A DNA stretch of 8,493 nucleotides from Hyphomicrobiaceae bacterium (lineage in GTDB: Bacteria; Pseudomonadota; Alphaproteobacteria; Rhizobiales; Hyphomicrobiaceae), in contig JAFMSC010000159.1 in NCBI GenBank assembly GCA_017353825.1, positions 1 through 8,493 of the forward strand, written 5' to 3'. A program made the position numbers and the translations under genes. Below are positions 1 through 6,069 of this stretch, one piece after another (position 1 is the stretch's first letter; the number at the start of each line of letters is the position of its first letter). Under the pieces are notes generated by a model. The model did no database searches. It worked only from the letters and a program-made list of their open reading frames with translations, and had not been told where the DNA came from.

Positions 1-660
1 GGGCGGCGCGCCGGGGCCGCGCGGCGCGGCGAGCTCCTCGAAGGCCTGGCCGGGGAGATTGCCGCTGCTGGTGGTGCCCCGCCAATCCTGATCGTGGAAG
101 ACCTGCTGGCCGAGGGTGGACCGGAGCGCATCGCCGCCGCCGCCCTAGAGGGGCTCGGCGCCGTCGATATCCTCGTCAACAACGCCGGCGGCAGCCGGCC
201 CTTCAAGATCGACGCCAGCGAGGCGCAGTGGGAAGAGGCGCTCACCCTCAATTTCACGCGCCAGCGCCAGCTGACCCACCGTCTGCTCGATCAGATGATC
301 GCCCGCAAGTGGGGTCGCATCATCACCATCACCGGCAAGTCGGAGCCCGATGGGCTAAACGGCGCGTTCTGCGCCAAGGCCGCGGTGCACGCCTGGGCCA
401 AGGGCCTCTCGCGCGAGGTCGGCAAGTACGGCATCACCGTCAACTGCGTGCCCCCCGGCCGCATCATGTCGGAGCAGATCGCCCGCAACTACACCCCCGA
501 GTACCGCCAATGGCAGGCCGAGCACGAGATCCCCGTCGGCCGCTACGGCGACCCCGCCGACATCGCCAACCTCATCTGCTTCCTGGCCTCTCCGCTGGCG
601 GGTTACATCACCGGCGCGGTGATTCCGGTGGACGGCGGCTTGCGGCGGTACCAGTTCTAA
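1..660 (+). CDS. SDR-family oxidoreductase, 5'-truncated, atypical active site
   Basis: The frame is open from base 1 and ends at TAA 658-660, so the start and the N-terminal TGxxxGxG nucleotide-binding loop lie outside the window; 219 residues are visible. The fold is clear: LVNNAGG (bases 172-192) is the SDR NNAG motif after beta-4, GKYGITVNCVPPGRI is the usual post-active-site strand, and the C-terminus has the family's GDPADIANLICFLASP and ITGAVIPVDGG. The active site is odd. SDRs normally carry YxxxK with a serine about 13 residues upstream. Here the lysine is present (376-378) but the tyrosine position is alanine (364-366), in the context GAFCAK, and the serine position is a TITG stretch. 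Family knowledge puts such proteins near 250 residues and FabG-like. The reaction cannot be named: it may use another proton donor or be a non-catalytic homologue. The gap to the next gene argues against a shared operon. Confidence 0.92.
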   Translation, partial: GRRAGAARRGELLEGLAGEIAAAGGAPPILIVEDLLAEGGPERIAAAALEGLGAVDILVNNAGGSRPFKIDASEAQWEEALTLNFTRQRQLTHRLLDQMIARKWGRIITITGKSEPDGLNGAFCAKAAVHAWAKGLSREVGKYGITVNCVPPGRIMSEQIARNYTPEYRQWQAEHEIPVGRYGDPADIANLICFLASPLAGYITGAVIPVDGGLRRYQF

Positions 661-831
661 CGCGGCGCACCGAATTGGCCGGCATCCCCTGCCAACCCGC
701 GAGCCTCTCCGAGCTGCCCGTGGCCACTGCATCCCGCCGCCCGCAAACGCCTGGTACGACCCCATGCCAAAGTCGCAGCCCAAGCACGCAAGTTGACAAC
801 TCCACTCGCCTGTCGATCACGGGCACTCAGT

Positions 832-868
832 CAGACCCTTTTGGCGCTTTCGGTGCCCTCTGGGTCCG
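832..868. other. nested hairpin-forming sequence
   Basis: An outer arm CAGACCC (832-838) can pair with GGGTCCG (862-868) with one mismatch. An inner arm GGCGC (843-847) pairs with GTGCC (853-857), including one G-T wobble, around the loop TTTCG. A four-base internal loop (TTTT/CTCT) separates the two helices. There is no T-run after it, so it is not a classical intrinsic terminator. It lies about 170 bp after the SDR stop and could be a transcript-end structure or chance. Confidence 0.35.
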
Positions 869-936
869 ACACCCGGCACGAGCCAGGGCGTGAGCCCACT
901 CGCAGGAGGCCGAAGCAACGCTGGAGCAGCGGTGTC

Positions 937-1014
937 AGGACAGGGGCTCAGGACGGGGGCTCAAGACAGGGGGCTCAAGACAGGGGCTCAAGACAGGGGC
1001 TCAAGACAGGGGCT
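937..1014. repeat. 13-bp tandem repeat, six units
   Basis: Units are 937-949 AGGACAGGGGCTC, 950-962 AGGACGGGGGCTC, 963-976 (one extra G), 977-989 and 990-1002 AAGACAGGGGCTC (identical), and 1003-1014 (12 bases, then diverging). The 13-bp period is not a multiple of three, so a translated product would change frame at each unit; this fits noncoding DNA. Near-identity of the last copies suggests recent slippage expansion. It ends 229 bp before the start of the fusion gene. Confidence 0.95.
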
Positions 1015-1085
1015 GATGATACCGCGAGGGATCGCGTCCCACGCCCAGCCGCGCCGGCGCTGCGAAGCCATGCCGTAACGCGATA

Positions 1086-1117
1086 TTGACCAATTCCAAG
1101 ACAGGACATGTTCTGCC
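1086..1117 (+). promoter_or_regulatory. possible promoter with overlapping dyad, upstream of the fusion gene
   Basis: TTGACC (1086-1091) is followed after 17 bases by TGTTCT (1109-1114), a good -35 but a poor -10 (3 of 6) for a housekeeping sigma factor. An imperfect dyad at 1100-1117, centred on ACATGT, matches its own reverse complement at 14 of 18 positions and covers the -10. That arrangement would suit a repressor operator. A transcript from here would have a leader of roughly 120 bases before the ATG at 1244. Motif-level evidence only. Confidence 0.3.
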
Positions 1118-1231
1118 AAGATCGGCTCCAGCAAGCCGGATTGGCCACACGCATGCTCGGCCACCGCGCAAGACCCATGTCGCACGAGGCCGGTGGCTCA
1201 CCATCTGGCTTCGGCGGCTCGCGCGGGCCCA

Positions 1232-1239
1232 GGGGAGGA
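1232..1239 (+). promoter_or_regulatory. ribosome-binding site of the fusion gene
   Basis: GGGGAGGA lies four bases before the ATG at 1244. It is the strongest Shine-Dalgarno match near this reading frame and decides the start against the in-frame ATG at 1193, which would add 17 residues of no family resemblance. Confidence 0.75.
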
Positions 1240-1243
1240 AGCC

Positions 1244-4200
1244 ATGAACCGCATCGATACGCAGCTCCTGCGCGGCAGCCGCCTGCGCGCCCATACCGTG
1301 AGCGAAGTGGTGTTCGACTTCCTGCGCCGGCAGGGCATGACGCGCATCTTCGGCAACCCCGGTTCCACCGAGCTGCCGATGTTCGTCAATCTGCCGGAAG
1401 ATTTCTCCTACGTGCTGGGCCTGCAGGAGGCGAGCGTGGTGTTTATGGCCGACGCCTACGCCCAGCTCACCGGTCGCGCCCAATTCGTCAACCTGCACTC
1501 GGCCGCTGGCCTGGGCCACGCGCTGGGCGCCGTCTACACGGCGTTCCGCGACCGTGCGCCGCTCCTGATCGTCACCGGCCAGCAGTCGCGTGAGCTCTTG
1601 CCGCACGACCCGTTCCTGTTCAACGAAAGCCCCACCGAGCTGCCCAAGCCCTACGTGAAGTGGGCCTGTGAGCCGGCGCGCGCGGCCGACGTGCCAGCGG
1701 CCATCGCCAAGGCTTACTACATCGCCATGCAGCCACCGCGGGGGCCGGTGCTGGTCTCGGTCCCGCTGGGCGACTGGGACGAGGCCGCCCAGCCGCTCCC
1801 GGATCGGGAAATCCTGAGCACGTACGCTGTTGCTCCAGAGGCTTTGGATCTGCTCGCCCGCAAACTCGACGCGGCCAGGGAGCCCATGATCGTGGTCGGC
1901 CCTGGCGTCGATGGCGACGGCGCCTGGCACCCCACGGTGCGCCTCGCCGAGCGTCTGCAGGCCAAGGTGTGGGCAAGCCCCAAGTCGCCGCGCGCGAGCT
2001 TCCCCGAGAGCCATCCGCTGTTCGCGGGCTTCCTGCCCGCCCAGCAACCAGGTCTGATGCATTGCCTGAAGGGCGCGGACTTCGTGCTGGTGCTCGGCGC
2101 GCCTGTGTTCACCTACCATTTCCCCGGCACCGACGACCACGTGCCCGACGGGGCCGAGCTGTGCCTCATCACCGACGATCCCAAGCAGACGGCGGGCGCG
2201 GCGCTCGGCACAGCGCTGCTCTCGAACCTGCGGCTGGCGACCGAGGGCCTCGCCGGCCGAGTCAAGCAGCGCAGCATCCGCACCGAGCCGGCGCGGCCCA
2301 GGCCGGCGCGCGCGCCCCAAACCTACGGTATCACCAACGAGCTCTTCTACCAGGCGCTCGGCGAGCTGCGATCCCCCGACAGCATCCTGGTCGAGGAAGC
2401 GCCGAGCTCGCATGACGCGCTGCACGACCACTTCCCTATCGTGCGGCCCAACGGCTTCCTCGCCACCGCCAGCGGCTGCCTGGGCTTCGGACTGGCGGCG
2501 GGGATCGGCGCAGCGCTCACCAGACCGTCGAGCCCGGTCATCTGTGTGGTGGGCGACGGGGCCAGCCTCTACACCATCCAGTCGCTGTGGACCGCGGCCG
2601 AGGTCGACGCCGATATCCTCGTCATCGTGCTCAACAACGGCGGCTATCGCGTGCTGGAGGCCATCGCCAGCAAGAGCCAGCCCCAGCGCGTCGCCGGCGT
2701 CGATATCGCCCATGTGGACTTCGTCAAGATCGCCGAGGGGCAGGGCGTGCGCGCCGCCCGCTGCGCCCGCGGTAGCGAGCTGCCCGGCGTGCTGAAGACC
2801 ATGCTTGCCGAAAAGGGCCCGCGGCTCCTGGAGGTCGCGATCACGGATCGGGAAAACGCCATGAACATGATGGCCAAGATCGTGCCCGCCCCCAAGGTGC
2901 CGGAGAAGTTCTTCATTGGCGGCCGGTGGGTAGAGCCGCTCTCCAATCGAAGGCTCGACGTGATCTCGCCCGTCACGGAGGAGCGCATCCTGAGCTACCC
3001 GGAGGCTGGCGAGGCCGACATGGACCACGCCGTGGCCGCGGCGCGCGAGGCCTTCGACAATGGCCCGTGGCCGCGCATGGCGCCGTCGGAGCGTGCGCGG
3101 CACCTGCGCAAGGTGGCGGACCTGCTGGCCGGACGCCTCGATGACATCGCCCACGCCTGGACCCTCCAGGTGGGCGCGCCGATCATGCTCACCAAGAAGC
3201 TCGTCGGCCAGAATCCGACGCTGTTCCGTTATTACGCCGACCTCGCCGAGACCTATGCCTTCGTGGACGAGAGAAAGCGCGATGACGGCGGCGCCGTGAA
3301 GGTGGTGAAGGAACCGGTGGGGGTCTGCGCCGCCATCACGCCGTGGAACGCGCCTTTGGTGCTCCTCTCCTACAAGGTCGCCGCCGGTCTCGCTGCGGGC
3401 TGCACCGTCGTGTCGAAGCCCTCGCCCGAGACGCCGCTGGAGGCCTACATCCTGGCCGAGTGCATCGAGAAGGCGGGGCTGCCCGCCGGTGTCTTCAACC
3501 TGGTGCCGGCGGGCCGCGAGAGCGGCGACCATCTCGTCCGCCATCGGGGCATCGATAAGGTCGCGTTCACGGGCAGCACCGCGGCCGGCAAGCACATTGC
3601 TGCGGTGTGTGCGGAGCGCCTCGCCCGCGTCAGCCTGGAGCTGGGCGGCAAGTCCGCCGCCATCCTGCTCGACGATGTTGACTTCAAGGCCGCGCTGCCC
3701 ACCCTCATGGTCTACACCATGCCGATCACCGGCCAGGTGTGCTTCTCGCTCACCCGCGTGCTGGTGCCGGAGCGGCGAAAGGGCGAGTTCCTCGACCTTT
3801 TTGTCGGCGCTGTGTCGGGCATCAAGGTGGGCGACCCGTTCGATCCCGGCACCCATATGGGCCCGCTCACCATGGCCCGCCAGCTCGACCGGGTGCGGGG
3901 CTACATCGCGGCCGGCCGCAGCGAGGGCGCCAGGATCGCCTGCGGCGGCGGGCGCCCCAAGGGTTTGGCAAAGGGCTACTACATCGAGCCGACGGTGTTC
4001 GTGGACGTGAAGCCCGACATGAAGATCGCGCAAGAGGAGATCTTCGGCCCCGTCGTATCAATCATCACCTACACGGACGAGGACGACGCCATCCGCAAAG
4101 CCAACAACAGCACGTACGGCCTCAGCGGTGCGGTGTTTACAACCAACCCCGAGCGCGGCTACGCCATGGCCCGGCGCATGCGCACCGGCAGTGTCACCGT

Positions 4201-4324
4201 CAACGGCATGATCGTCGATCCCAAGCACCCCTTCGGCGGCTACAAGCAGTCCGGGATCGGCCGCGAGGGCGGCCCCGAGGGCCTCGACAACTACCTGGAG
4301 ACCAAGACCATCCACATCGCCTGA
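1244..4324 (+). CDS. benzoylformate-decarboxylase-like / aldehyde dehydrogenase fusion protein
   Basis: One uninterrupted frame of 1026 residues encodes two whole enzymes. Residues ~15-535 are a ThDP-dependent decarboxylase of the MdlC type: GNPGSTELP with Ser41, LQEAS with Glu62 and NLHSAAG with His85 match P. putida BFD Ser26, Glu47 and His70 at constant offset; His292 in TYH matches His281; GDG 437-439 through Asn465 is the ThDP/Mg site. A linker of about 20 residues follows (~536-555). Residues ~556-1026 are an NAD(P)-dependent aldehyde dehydrogenase starting FFIGGRWV: Asn702 (PWNAP), Lys725 (SKPSPE), FTGSTAAG, Glu799 (LELGGK), Cys833 (GQVC) and EEIFGPVVS are all present, with normal Glu-Cys spacing of 34. 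Expected chemistry: 2-keto acid to aldehyde plus CO2, then aldehyde to acid, in the cytoplasm. In the mandelate pathway these are separate proteins, MdlC and MdlD. Pocket positions 460 and 464 of BFD are Val470 and Ile474 here, so the true substrate is open. Confidence 0.93.
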   Translation: MNRIDTQLLRGSRLRAHTVSEVVFDFLRRQGMTRIFGNPGSTELPMFVNLPEDFSYVLGLQEASVVFMADAYAQLTGRAQFVNLHSAAGLGHALGAVYTAFRDRAPLLIVTGQQSRELLPHDPFLFNESPTELPKPYVKWACEPARAADVPAAIAKAYYIAMQPPRGPVLVSVPLGDWDEAAQPLPDREILSTYAVAPEALDLLARKLDAAREPMIVVGPGVDGDGAWHPTVRLAERLQAKVWASPKSPRASFPESHPLFAGFLPAQQPGLMHCLKGADFVLVLGAPVFTYHFPGTDDHVPDGAELCLITDDPKQTAGAALGTALLSNLRLATEGLAGRVKQRSIRTEPARPRPARAPQTYGITNELFYQALGELRSPDSILVEEAPSSHDALHDHFPIVRPNGFLATASGCLGFGLAAGIGAALTRPSSPVICVVGDGASLYTIQSLWTAAEVDADILVIVLNNGGYRVLEAIASKSQPQRVAGVDIAHVDFVKIAEGQGVRAARCARGSELPGVLKTMLAEKGPRLLEVAITDRENAMNMMAKIVPAPKVPEKFFIGGRWVEPLSNRRLDVISPVTEERILSYPEAGEADMDHAVAAAREAFDNGPWPRMAPSERARHLRKVADLLAGRLDDIAHAWTLQVGAPIMLTKKLVGQNPTLFRYYADLAETYAFVDERKRDDGGAVKVVKEPVGVCAAITPWNAPLVLLSYKVAAGLAAGCTVVSKPSPETPLEAYILAECIEKAGLPAGVFNLVPAGRESGDHLVRHRGIDKVAFTGSTAAGKHIAAVCAERLARVSLELGGKSAAILLDDVDFKAALPTLMVYTMPITGQVCFSLTRVLVPERRKGEFLDLFVGAVSGIKVGDPFDPGTHMGPLTMARQLDRVRGYIAAGRSEGARIACGGGRPKGLAKGYYIEPTVFVDVKPDMKIAQEEIFGPVVSIITYTDEDDAIRKANNSTYGLSGAVFTTNPERGYAMARRMRTGSVTVNGMIVDPKHPFGGYKQSGIGREGGPEGLDNYLETKTIHIA

Positions 4325-4360
4325 GGCCGGTGCCAACCCCCTGGGTCGCACACCAATTTG

Positions 4361-4388
4361 CGCAACCCGCAAGGCGAGGTGAACCGGC
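4361..4388 (+). promoter_or_regulatory. possible ECF-type promoter upstream of the sigma gene
   Basis: GCAACC (4362-4367) is followed after 17 bases by CGGC (4385-4388), 24 bp before the sigma ATG. ECF sigma factors commonly autoregulate from promoters with an AAC-type -35, and from memory the Caulobacter SigF regulon uses a GTAACC...CGAA pattern. The same CGCAACCC octamer occurs upstream of the small exported peptide (5731-5738). The motif is short and the DNA is GC-rich, so chance is possible. Confidence 0.25.
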
Positions 4389-4411
4389 CAGGTGCACGGT
4401 AGGGTTGGGTG

Positions 4412-4993
4412 ATGACCGAAGGGTCCGACCAGGACCGGCGCCTCGCCAGCCTCATGCGATCGGCGCAGGATGGGGACGACAGGGCCTACGCCGCCCTGCT
4501 GGGCGAGGTGGCGCCGCTCATCAGGCGCATGGTCCGGCGACGGCTCGCGTTCCTGCAGCCGCAGGACGTTGAGGACCTGGTGCAAGACGTTCTCCTCTCC
4601 CTGCACGCCGCGCGTGCCACCTACCAGCCGGCACGCCCATTCCTTCCTTGGGCGACGGCGATCGTTCGCAACCGCATGGTTGACAGAGCCCGGCGGCATG
4701 CCCGGCAGGCGGCCAACGAGGTGGAGAGCGATCGGGTGTCCGAAACCTTCGCGGCGGAGACGACGAATATGCATGAGGAGGGCTACGGCGACGCGGAGGC
4801 GCTGCGGCAGGCCCTCGGCCGGCTGCCGCCGGGTCAGCGGCGGGCCATCGAGCTGGTCAAGCTCAAGGAGATGTCGCTGAACGATGCGGCGGCAGTGAGC
4901 GGGGCCAGCGCCGGCGCCCTCAAAGTGGCGGTCCATCGGGGAATTGCGGCGCTGCGCAAAGCGCTGGGCGCCAAGGGCAGTGCCAAGGACTGA
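4412..4993 (+). CDS. ECF-type RNA polymerase sigma factor
   Basis: The product is 193 residues, the usual ECF size. Region 2 (about 12-90) has the DGDDRAYAALLGEV opening helix, the DVEDLVQDVLLSLH segment and WATAIVRNRMVDRARR, which correspond to core-binding and -10 recognition helices. A variable linker follows, then region 4 (about 130-185) with LGRLPPGQRRAIELVKLKEMS and the helix-turn-helix AAVSGASAGALKVAVHRG for -35 recognition. There is no region 1.1 or 3. I chose ATG 4412 over an adjacent in-frame GTG at 4409; the upstream ribosome-binding sequence is weak. The stop lies 7 bp before the NrsF-type gene, so the two are almost surely co-transcribed and form a sigma/anti-sigma pair. By family, this system responds to envelope, metal or oxidative stress; the actual signal is not visible. 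Confidence 0.94.
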   Translation: MTEGSDQDRRLASLMRSAQDGDDRAYAALLGEVAPLIRRMVRRRLAFLQPQDVEDLVQDVLLSLHAARATYQPARPFLPWATAIVRNRMVDRARRHARQAANEVESDRVSETFAAETTNMHEEGYGDAEALRQALGRLPPGQRRAIELVKLKEMSLNDAAAVSGASAGALKVAVHRGIAALRKALGAKGSAKD

Positions 4994-5000
4994 GCCGAGC

Positions 5001-5660
5001 ATGCAGACCGACGAACTCATCCAGCGTCTGGTCGCCGACACGGGCGCGGTGCGCCGCCTGAAATCGCCCTGGTGGAGGGCAATCGCCTGGCTCGCGCTCG
5101 CCCTGCCCTATGTCGCGGTCGTGGCCTGGGTCCACCTGGCGAGCTTCGATGCGGTTGCGGTTGTGGCCGATCCGCGCTTCATGATCGAACAGGCCGCCGG
5201 CCTTGCCACCGCGCTCACCGCCGCCTTCGCCGCTTTCGCCAGCGTGGTCCCGGGCTTCGACCGCCGTGCACTGCTGCTGCCGCTGGCACCGCTGGCGCTG
5301 TGGCTTGCCAGCATCGGCCAGGGCTGCGTTGAGGACTGGCTGCAGCTGGGCCCTGACGGCCTCAGCGTGCGGCCGGACTGGGATTGCCTGCCCGCCGCGC
5401 TCATCATCGGCGCCGTTCCCGCCGCCGTCCTGTTCGTCATGCTGCGCCGGGGTGCCCCACTCCATCCGCGCGTGAGCCTGGCGCTGGCGGCGCTGGCGGT
5501 TGCCGCCGTGAGCAACCTCGGCATGCAAGTCTTCCACTTCAGAGATGCCAGCGTCATGCTGCTCGTGTGGCACTTGGGCGGCATGGCCGCAATCTCGCTC
5601 GTGGCCGGGTCGCTGGGGGGACGTGTCCTGCGCTGGCGGCACGCCAAAGGCGTCCGCTGA
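5001..5660 (+). CDS. NrsF/DUF1109-family membrane anti-sigma factor
   Basis: The product is 219 residues. The N-terminus MQTDELIQRLVADTGAVRRL is the short cytoplasmic segment typical of this family, thought to hold the sigma factor. Six hydrophobic segments follow, at about 28-45, 64-83, 91-106, 132-148, 159-175 and 184-204, matching the six-helix inner-membrane topology of NrsF. ATG 5001 is preferred to an in-frame ATG at 4944, because the longer form adds 19 arginine-rich residues that merely read the sigma gene's 3' end in another frame. In Caulobacter, from memory, NrsF restrains SigF and two conserved cysteines about 50 residues apart are needed for response to chromate and cadmium. Here the only cysteines are Cys109 and Cys129. 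Cys129 (DWDCL) fits the first family cysteine, but the second position (usually HC before an acidic turn) reads His179-Phe180. Sensing may therefore differ. Confidence 0.86.
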   Translation: MQTDELIQRLVADTGAVRRLKSPWWRAIAWLALALPYVAVVAWVHLASFDAVAVVADPRFMIEQAAGLATALTAAFAAFASVVPGFDRRALLLPLAPLALWLASIGQGCVEDWLQLGPDGLSVRPDWDCLPAALIIGAVPAAVLFVMLRRGAPLHPRVSLALAALAVAAVSNLGMQVFHFRDASVMLLVWHLGGMAAISLVAGSLGGRVLRWRHAKGVR

Positions 5661-5730
5661 CCGCGGACATCAATACATTGGGAACGTACGAGAGGCGGCG
5701 CCAGCGCGCACTCCCAAAGCGCCTGAAAAT

Positions 5731-5757
5731 CGCAACCCCAAGCGGGCAGGCCTCGGC
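5731..5757 (+). promoter_or_regulatory. second GCAACC-type motif, upstream of the exported peptide
   Basis: CGCAACCC (5731-5738) repeats the octamer found before the sigma gene. CGGC follows GCAACC after 16 bases (5754-5757), against 17 bases at the sigma copy. It would place a start roughly 115-120 bp upstream of the small gene. Evidence is motif similarity alone. Confidence 0.2.
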
Positions 5758-5835
5758 AGGGCGCTGGCCGGTGTGGCGGGTGCGCGGCGTGTTGCCGCGT
5801 TCTGTCCGTCGTCGATGCCACCACGTTGCGACCTG

Positions 5836-5852
5836 CGGGCAAACAATGCCCG
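5836..5852 (+). other. small hairpin in the leader of the exported peptide gene
   Basis: CGGGCA (5836-5841) pairs perfectly with TGCCCG (5847-5852) around a five-base loop, AACAA. It ends 31 bp before the ATG at 5884. It could stabilise the transcript or shape translation initiation, but a 6-bp stem is weak evidence. Confidence 0.3.
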
Positions 5853-5883
5853 GGTCACAAAGAGCCGCGAAAGGGAGTTGATC

Positions 5884-6015
5884 ATGAGGAAGATCGTATC
5901 TTCACTGATCGCTCTGTCGATCCTGGCCGGCGTGGCCGCCTCAGCGGTGGCGCAGACCAGAGAGGACGAGGAGCGAGGCGATTTCTGGACATACCAGGAG
6001 CGCAATCTCCCATAA
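5884..6015 (+). CDS. 43-residue exported peptide of unknown function
   Basis: The reading frame starts at ATG 5884 behind a good ribosome-binding site (AAGGGAG, 5871-5877, six bases away) and ends at TAA 6013-6015. It shows a textbook Sec signal peptide: positive MRK, a hydrophobic core SSLIALSILAGVAASA, and a cleavage site VA|Q (after Ala23). The predicted mature peptide is only 20 residues, QTREDEERGDFWTYQERNLP: strongly charged, with no cysteine or histidine. Small proteins with this kind of leader and an acidic, aromatic tail ending in ER/DR-type residues occur in Rhizobiales as hypothetical proteins, as I recall; I know no assigned function. It follows the anti-sigma gene by 223 bp on the same strand and could be a target of that sigma factor. 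An in-frame ATG at 5545 would give 156 residues but overlaps the anti-sigma gene in another frame and buries the signal peptide. Confidence 0.68.
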   Translation: MRKIVSSLIALSILAGVAASAVAQTREDEERGDFWTYQERNLP

Positions 6016-6026
6016 CGGGCGCCCGT
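6015..6026. other. perfect 12-bp palindrome
   Basis: ACGGGCGCCCGT is its own reverse complement and overlaps the last base of the small peptide's stop codon. It could be a protein-binding site or part of the transcript-end structure with the stem-loop that follows 11 bp later. Confidence 0.4.
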
Positions 6027-6037
6027 CGCCCGTGGTT

Positions 6038-6069
6038 GGGTCTCGTCCGGCGAATGCCGGGCGAGACCC
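6038..6069. terminator. 14-bp stem-loop, possible bidirectional transcript end
   Basis: The arm 6038-6051 (GGGTCTCGTCCGGC) pairs with 6056-6069 (GCCGGGCGAGACCC) over 14 positions, 13 Watson-Crick and one G-T wobble, around a four-base loop GAAT. It lies 22 bp after the small peptide's stop and between two convergent genes, the expected place for a terminator. No T-run follows on either strand, so if it acts, it would be a Rho-assisted or 3'-end-stabilising structure rather than a classical intrinsic terminator. Confidence 0.55.

Larger units (their letters stand above)
661..1243. other. 583-bp gap without a convincing gene
   Basis: Open frames cross this stretch on both strands, but none has recognisable domains, a good ribosome-binding site or sensible composition; their products are rich in R, G, Q and P, as expected of GC-rich noncoding DNA and the tandem repeat. 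It holds a nested hairpin (832-868), a 13-bp tandem array (937-1014), a weak promoter-like site (1086-1114) and a dyad over its -10 part (1100-1117). No tRNA-like fold was seen. Confidence 0.7.

Noticed and set aside
937..1014. CRISPR-like array
   Set aside because: Units are 13 bp and directly contiguous with no spacers; no cas genes nearby.
793..1089. Plus-strand frames over the 13-bp array as a repeat protein
   Set aside because: The 13-bp period shifts frame each unit, so the peptide is not a true amino-acid repeat; no start signal or domain is seen.
1001..4033. A 1010-codon open frame on the minus strand, antisense to the fusion gene
   Set aside because: It mirrors the plus-strand gene's codon bias in GC-rich DNA; its product is rich in H, R, G and Q with no recognisable domain, and the sense frame has two full enzyme domains.
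4058..5041. A 327-codon minus-strand frame across the end of the fusion gene and the sigma gene
   Set aside because: Antisense to three genes or gene ends with clear family motifs; no domain, no ribosome-binding site.
5680..5685. GGGAAC as an EcfG-type -35 element
   Set aside because: No matching CGTT-type -10 occurs at 16-18 bases downstream.
5545..6015. Longer 156-residue start for the exported peptide
   Set aside because: The added N-terminus lies mostly in another frame of the anti-sigma gene and would bury the signal peptide; the internal ATG at 5884 has a good ribosome-binding site.
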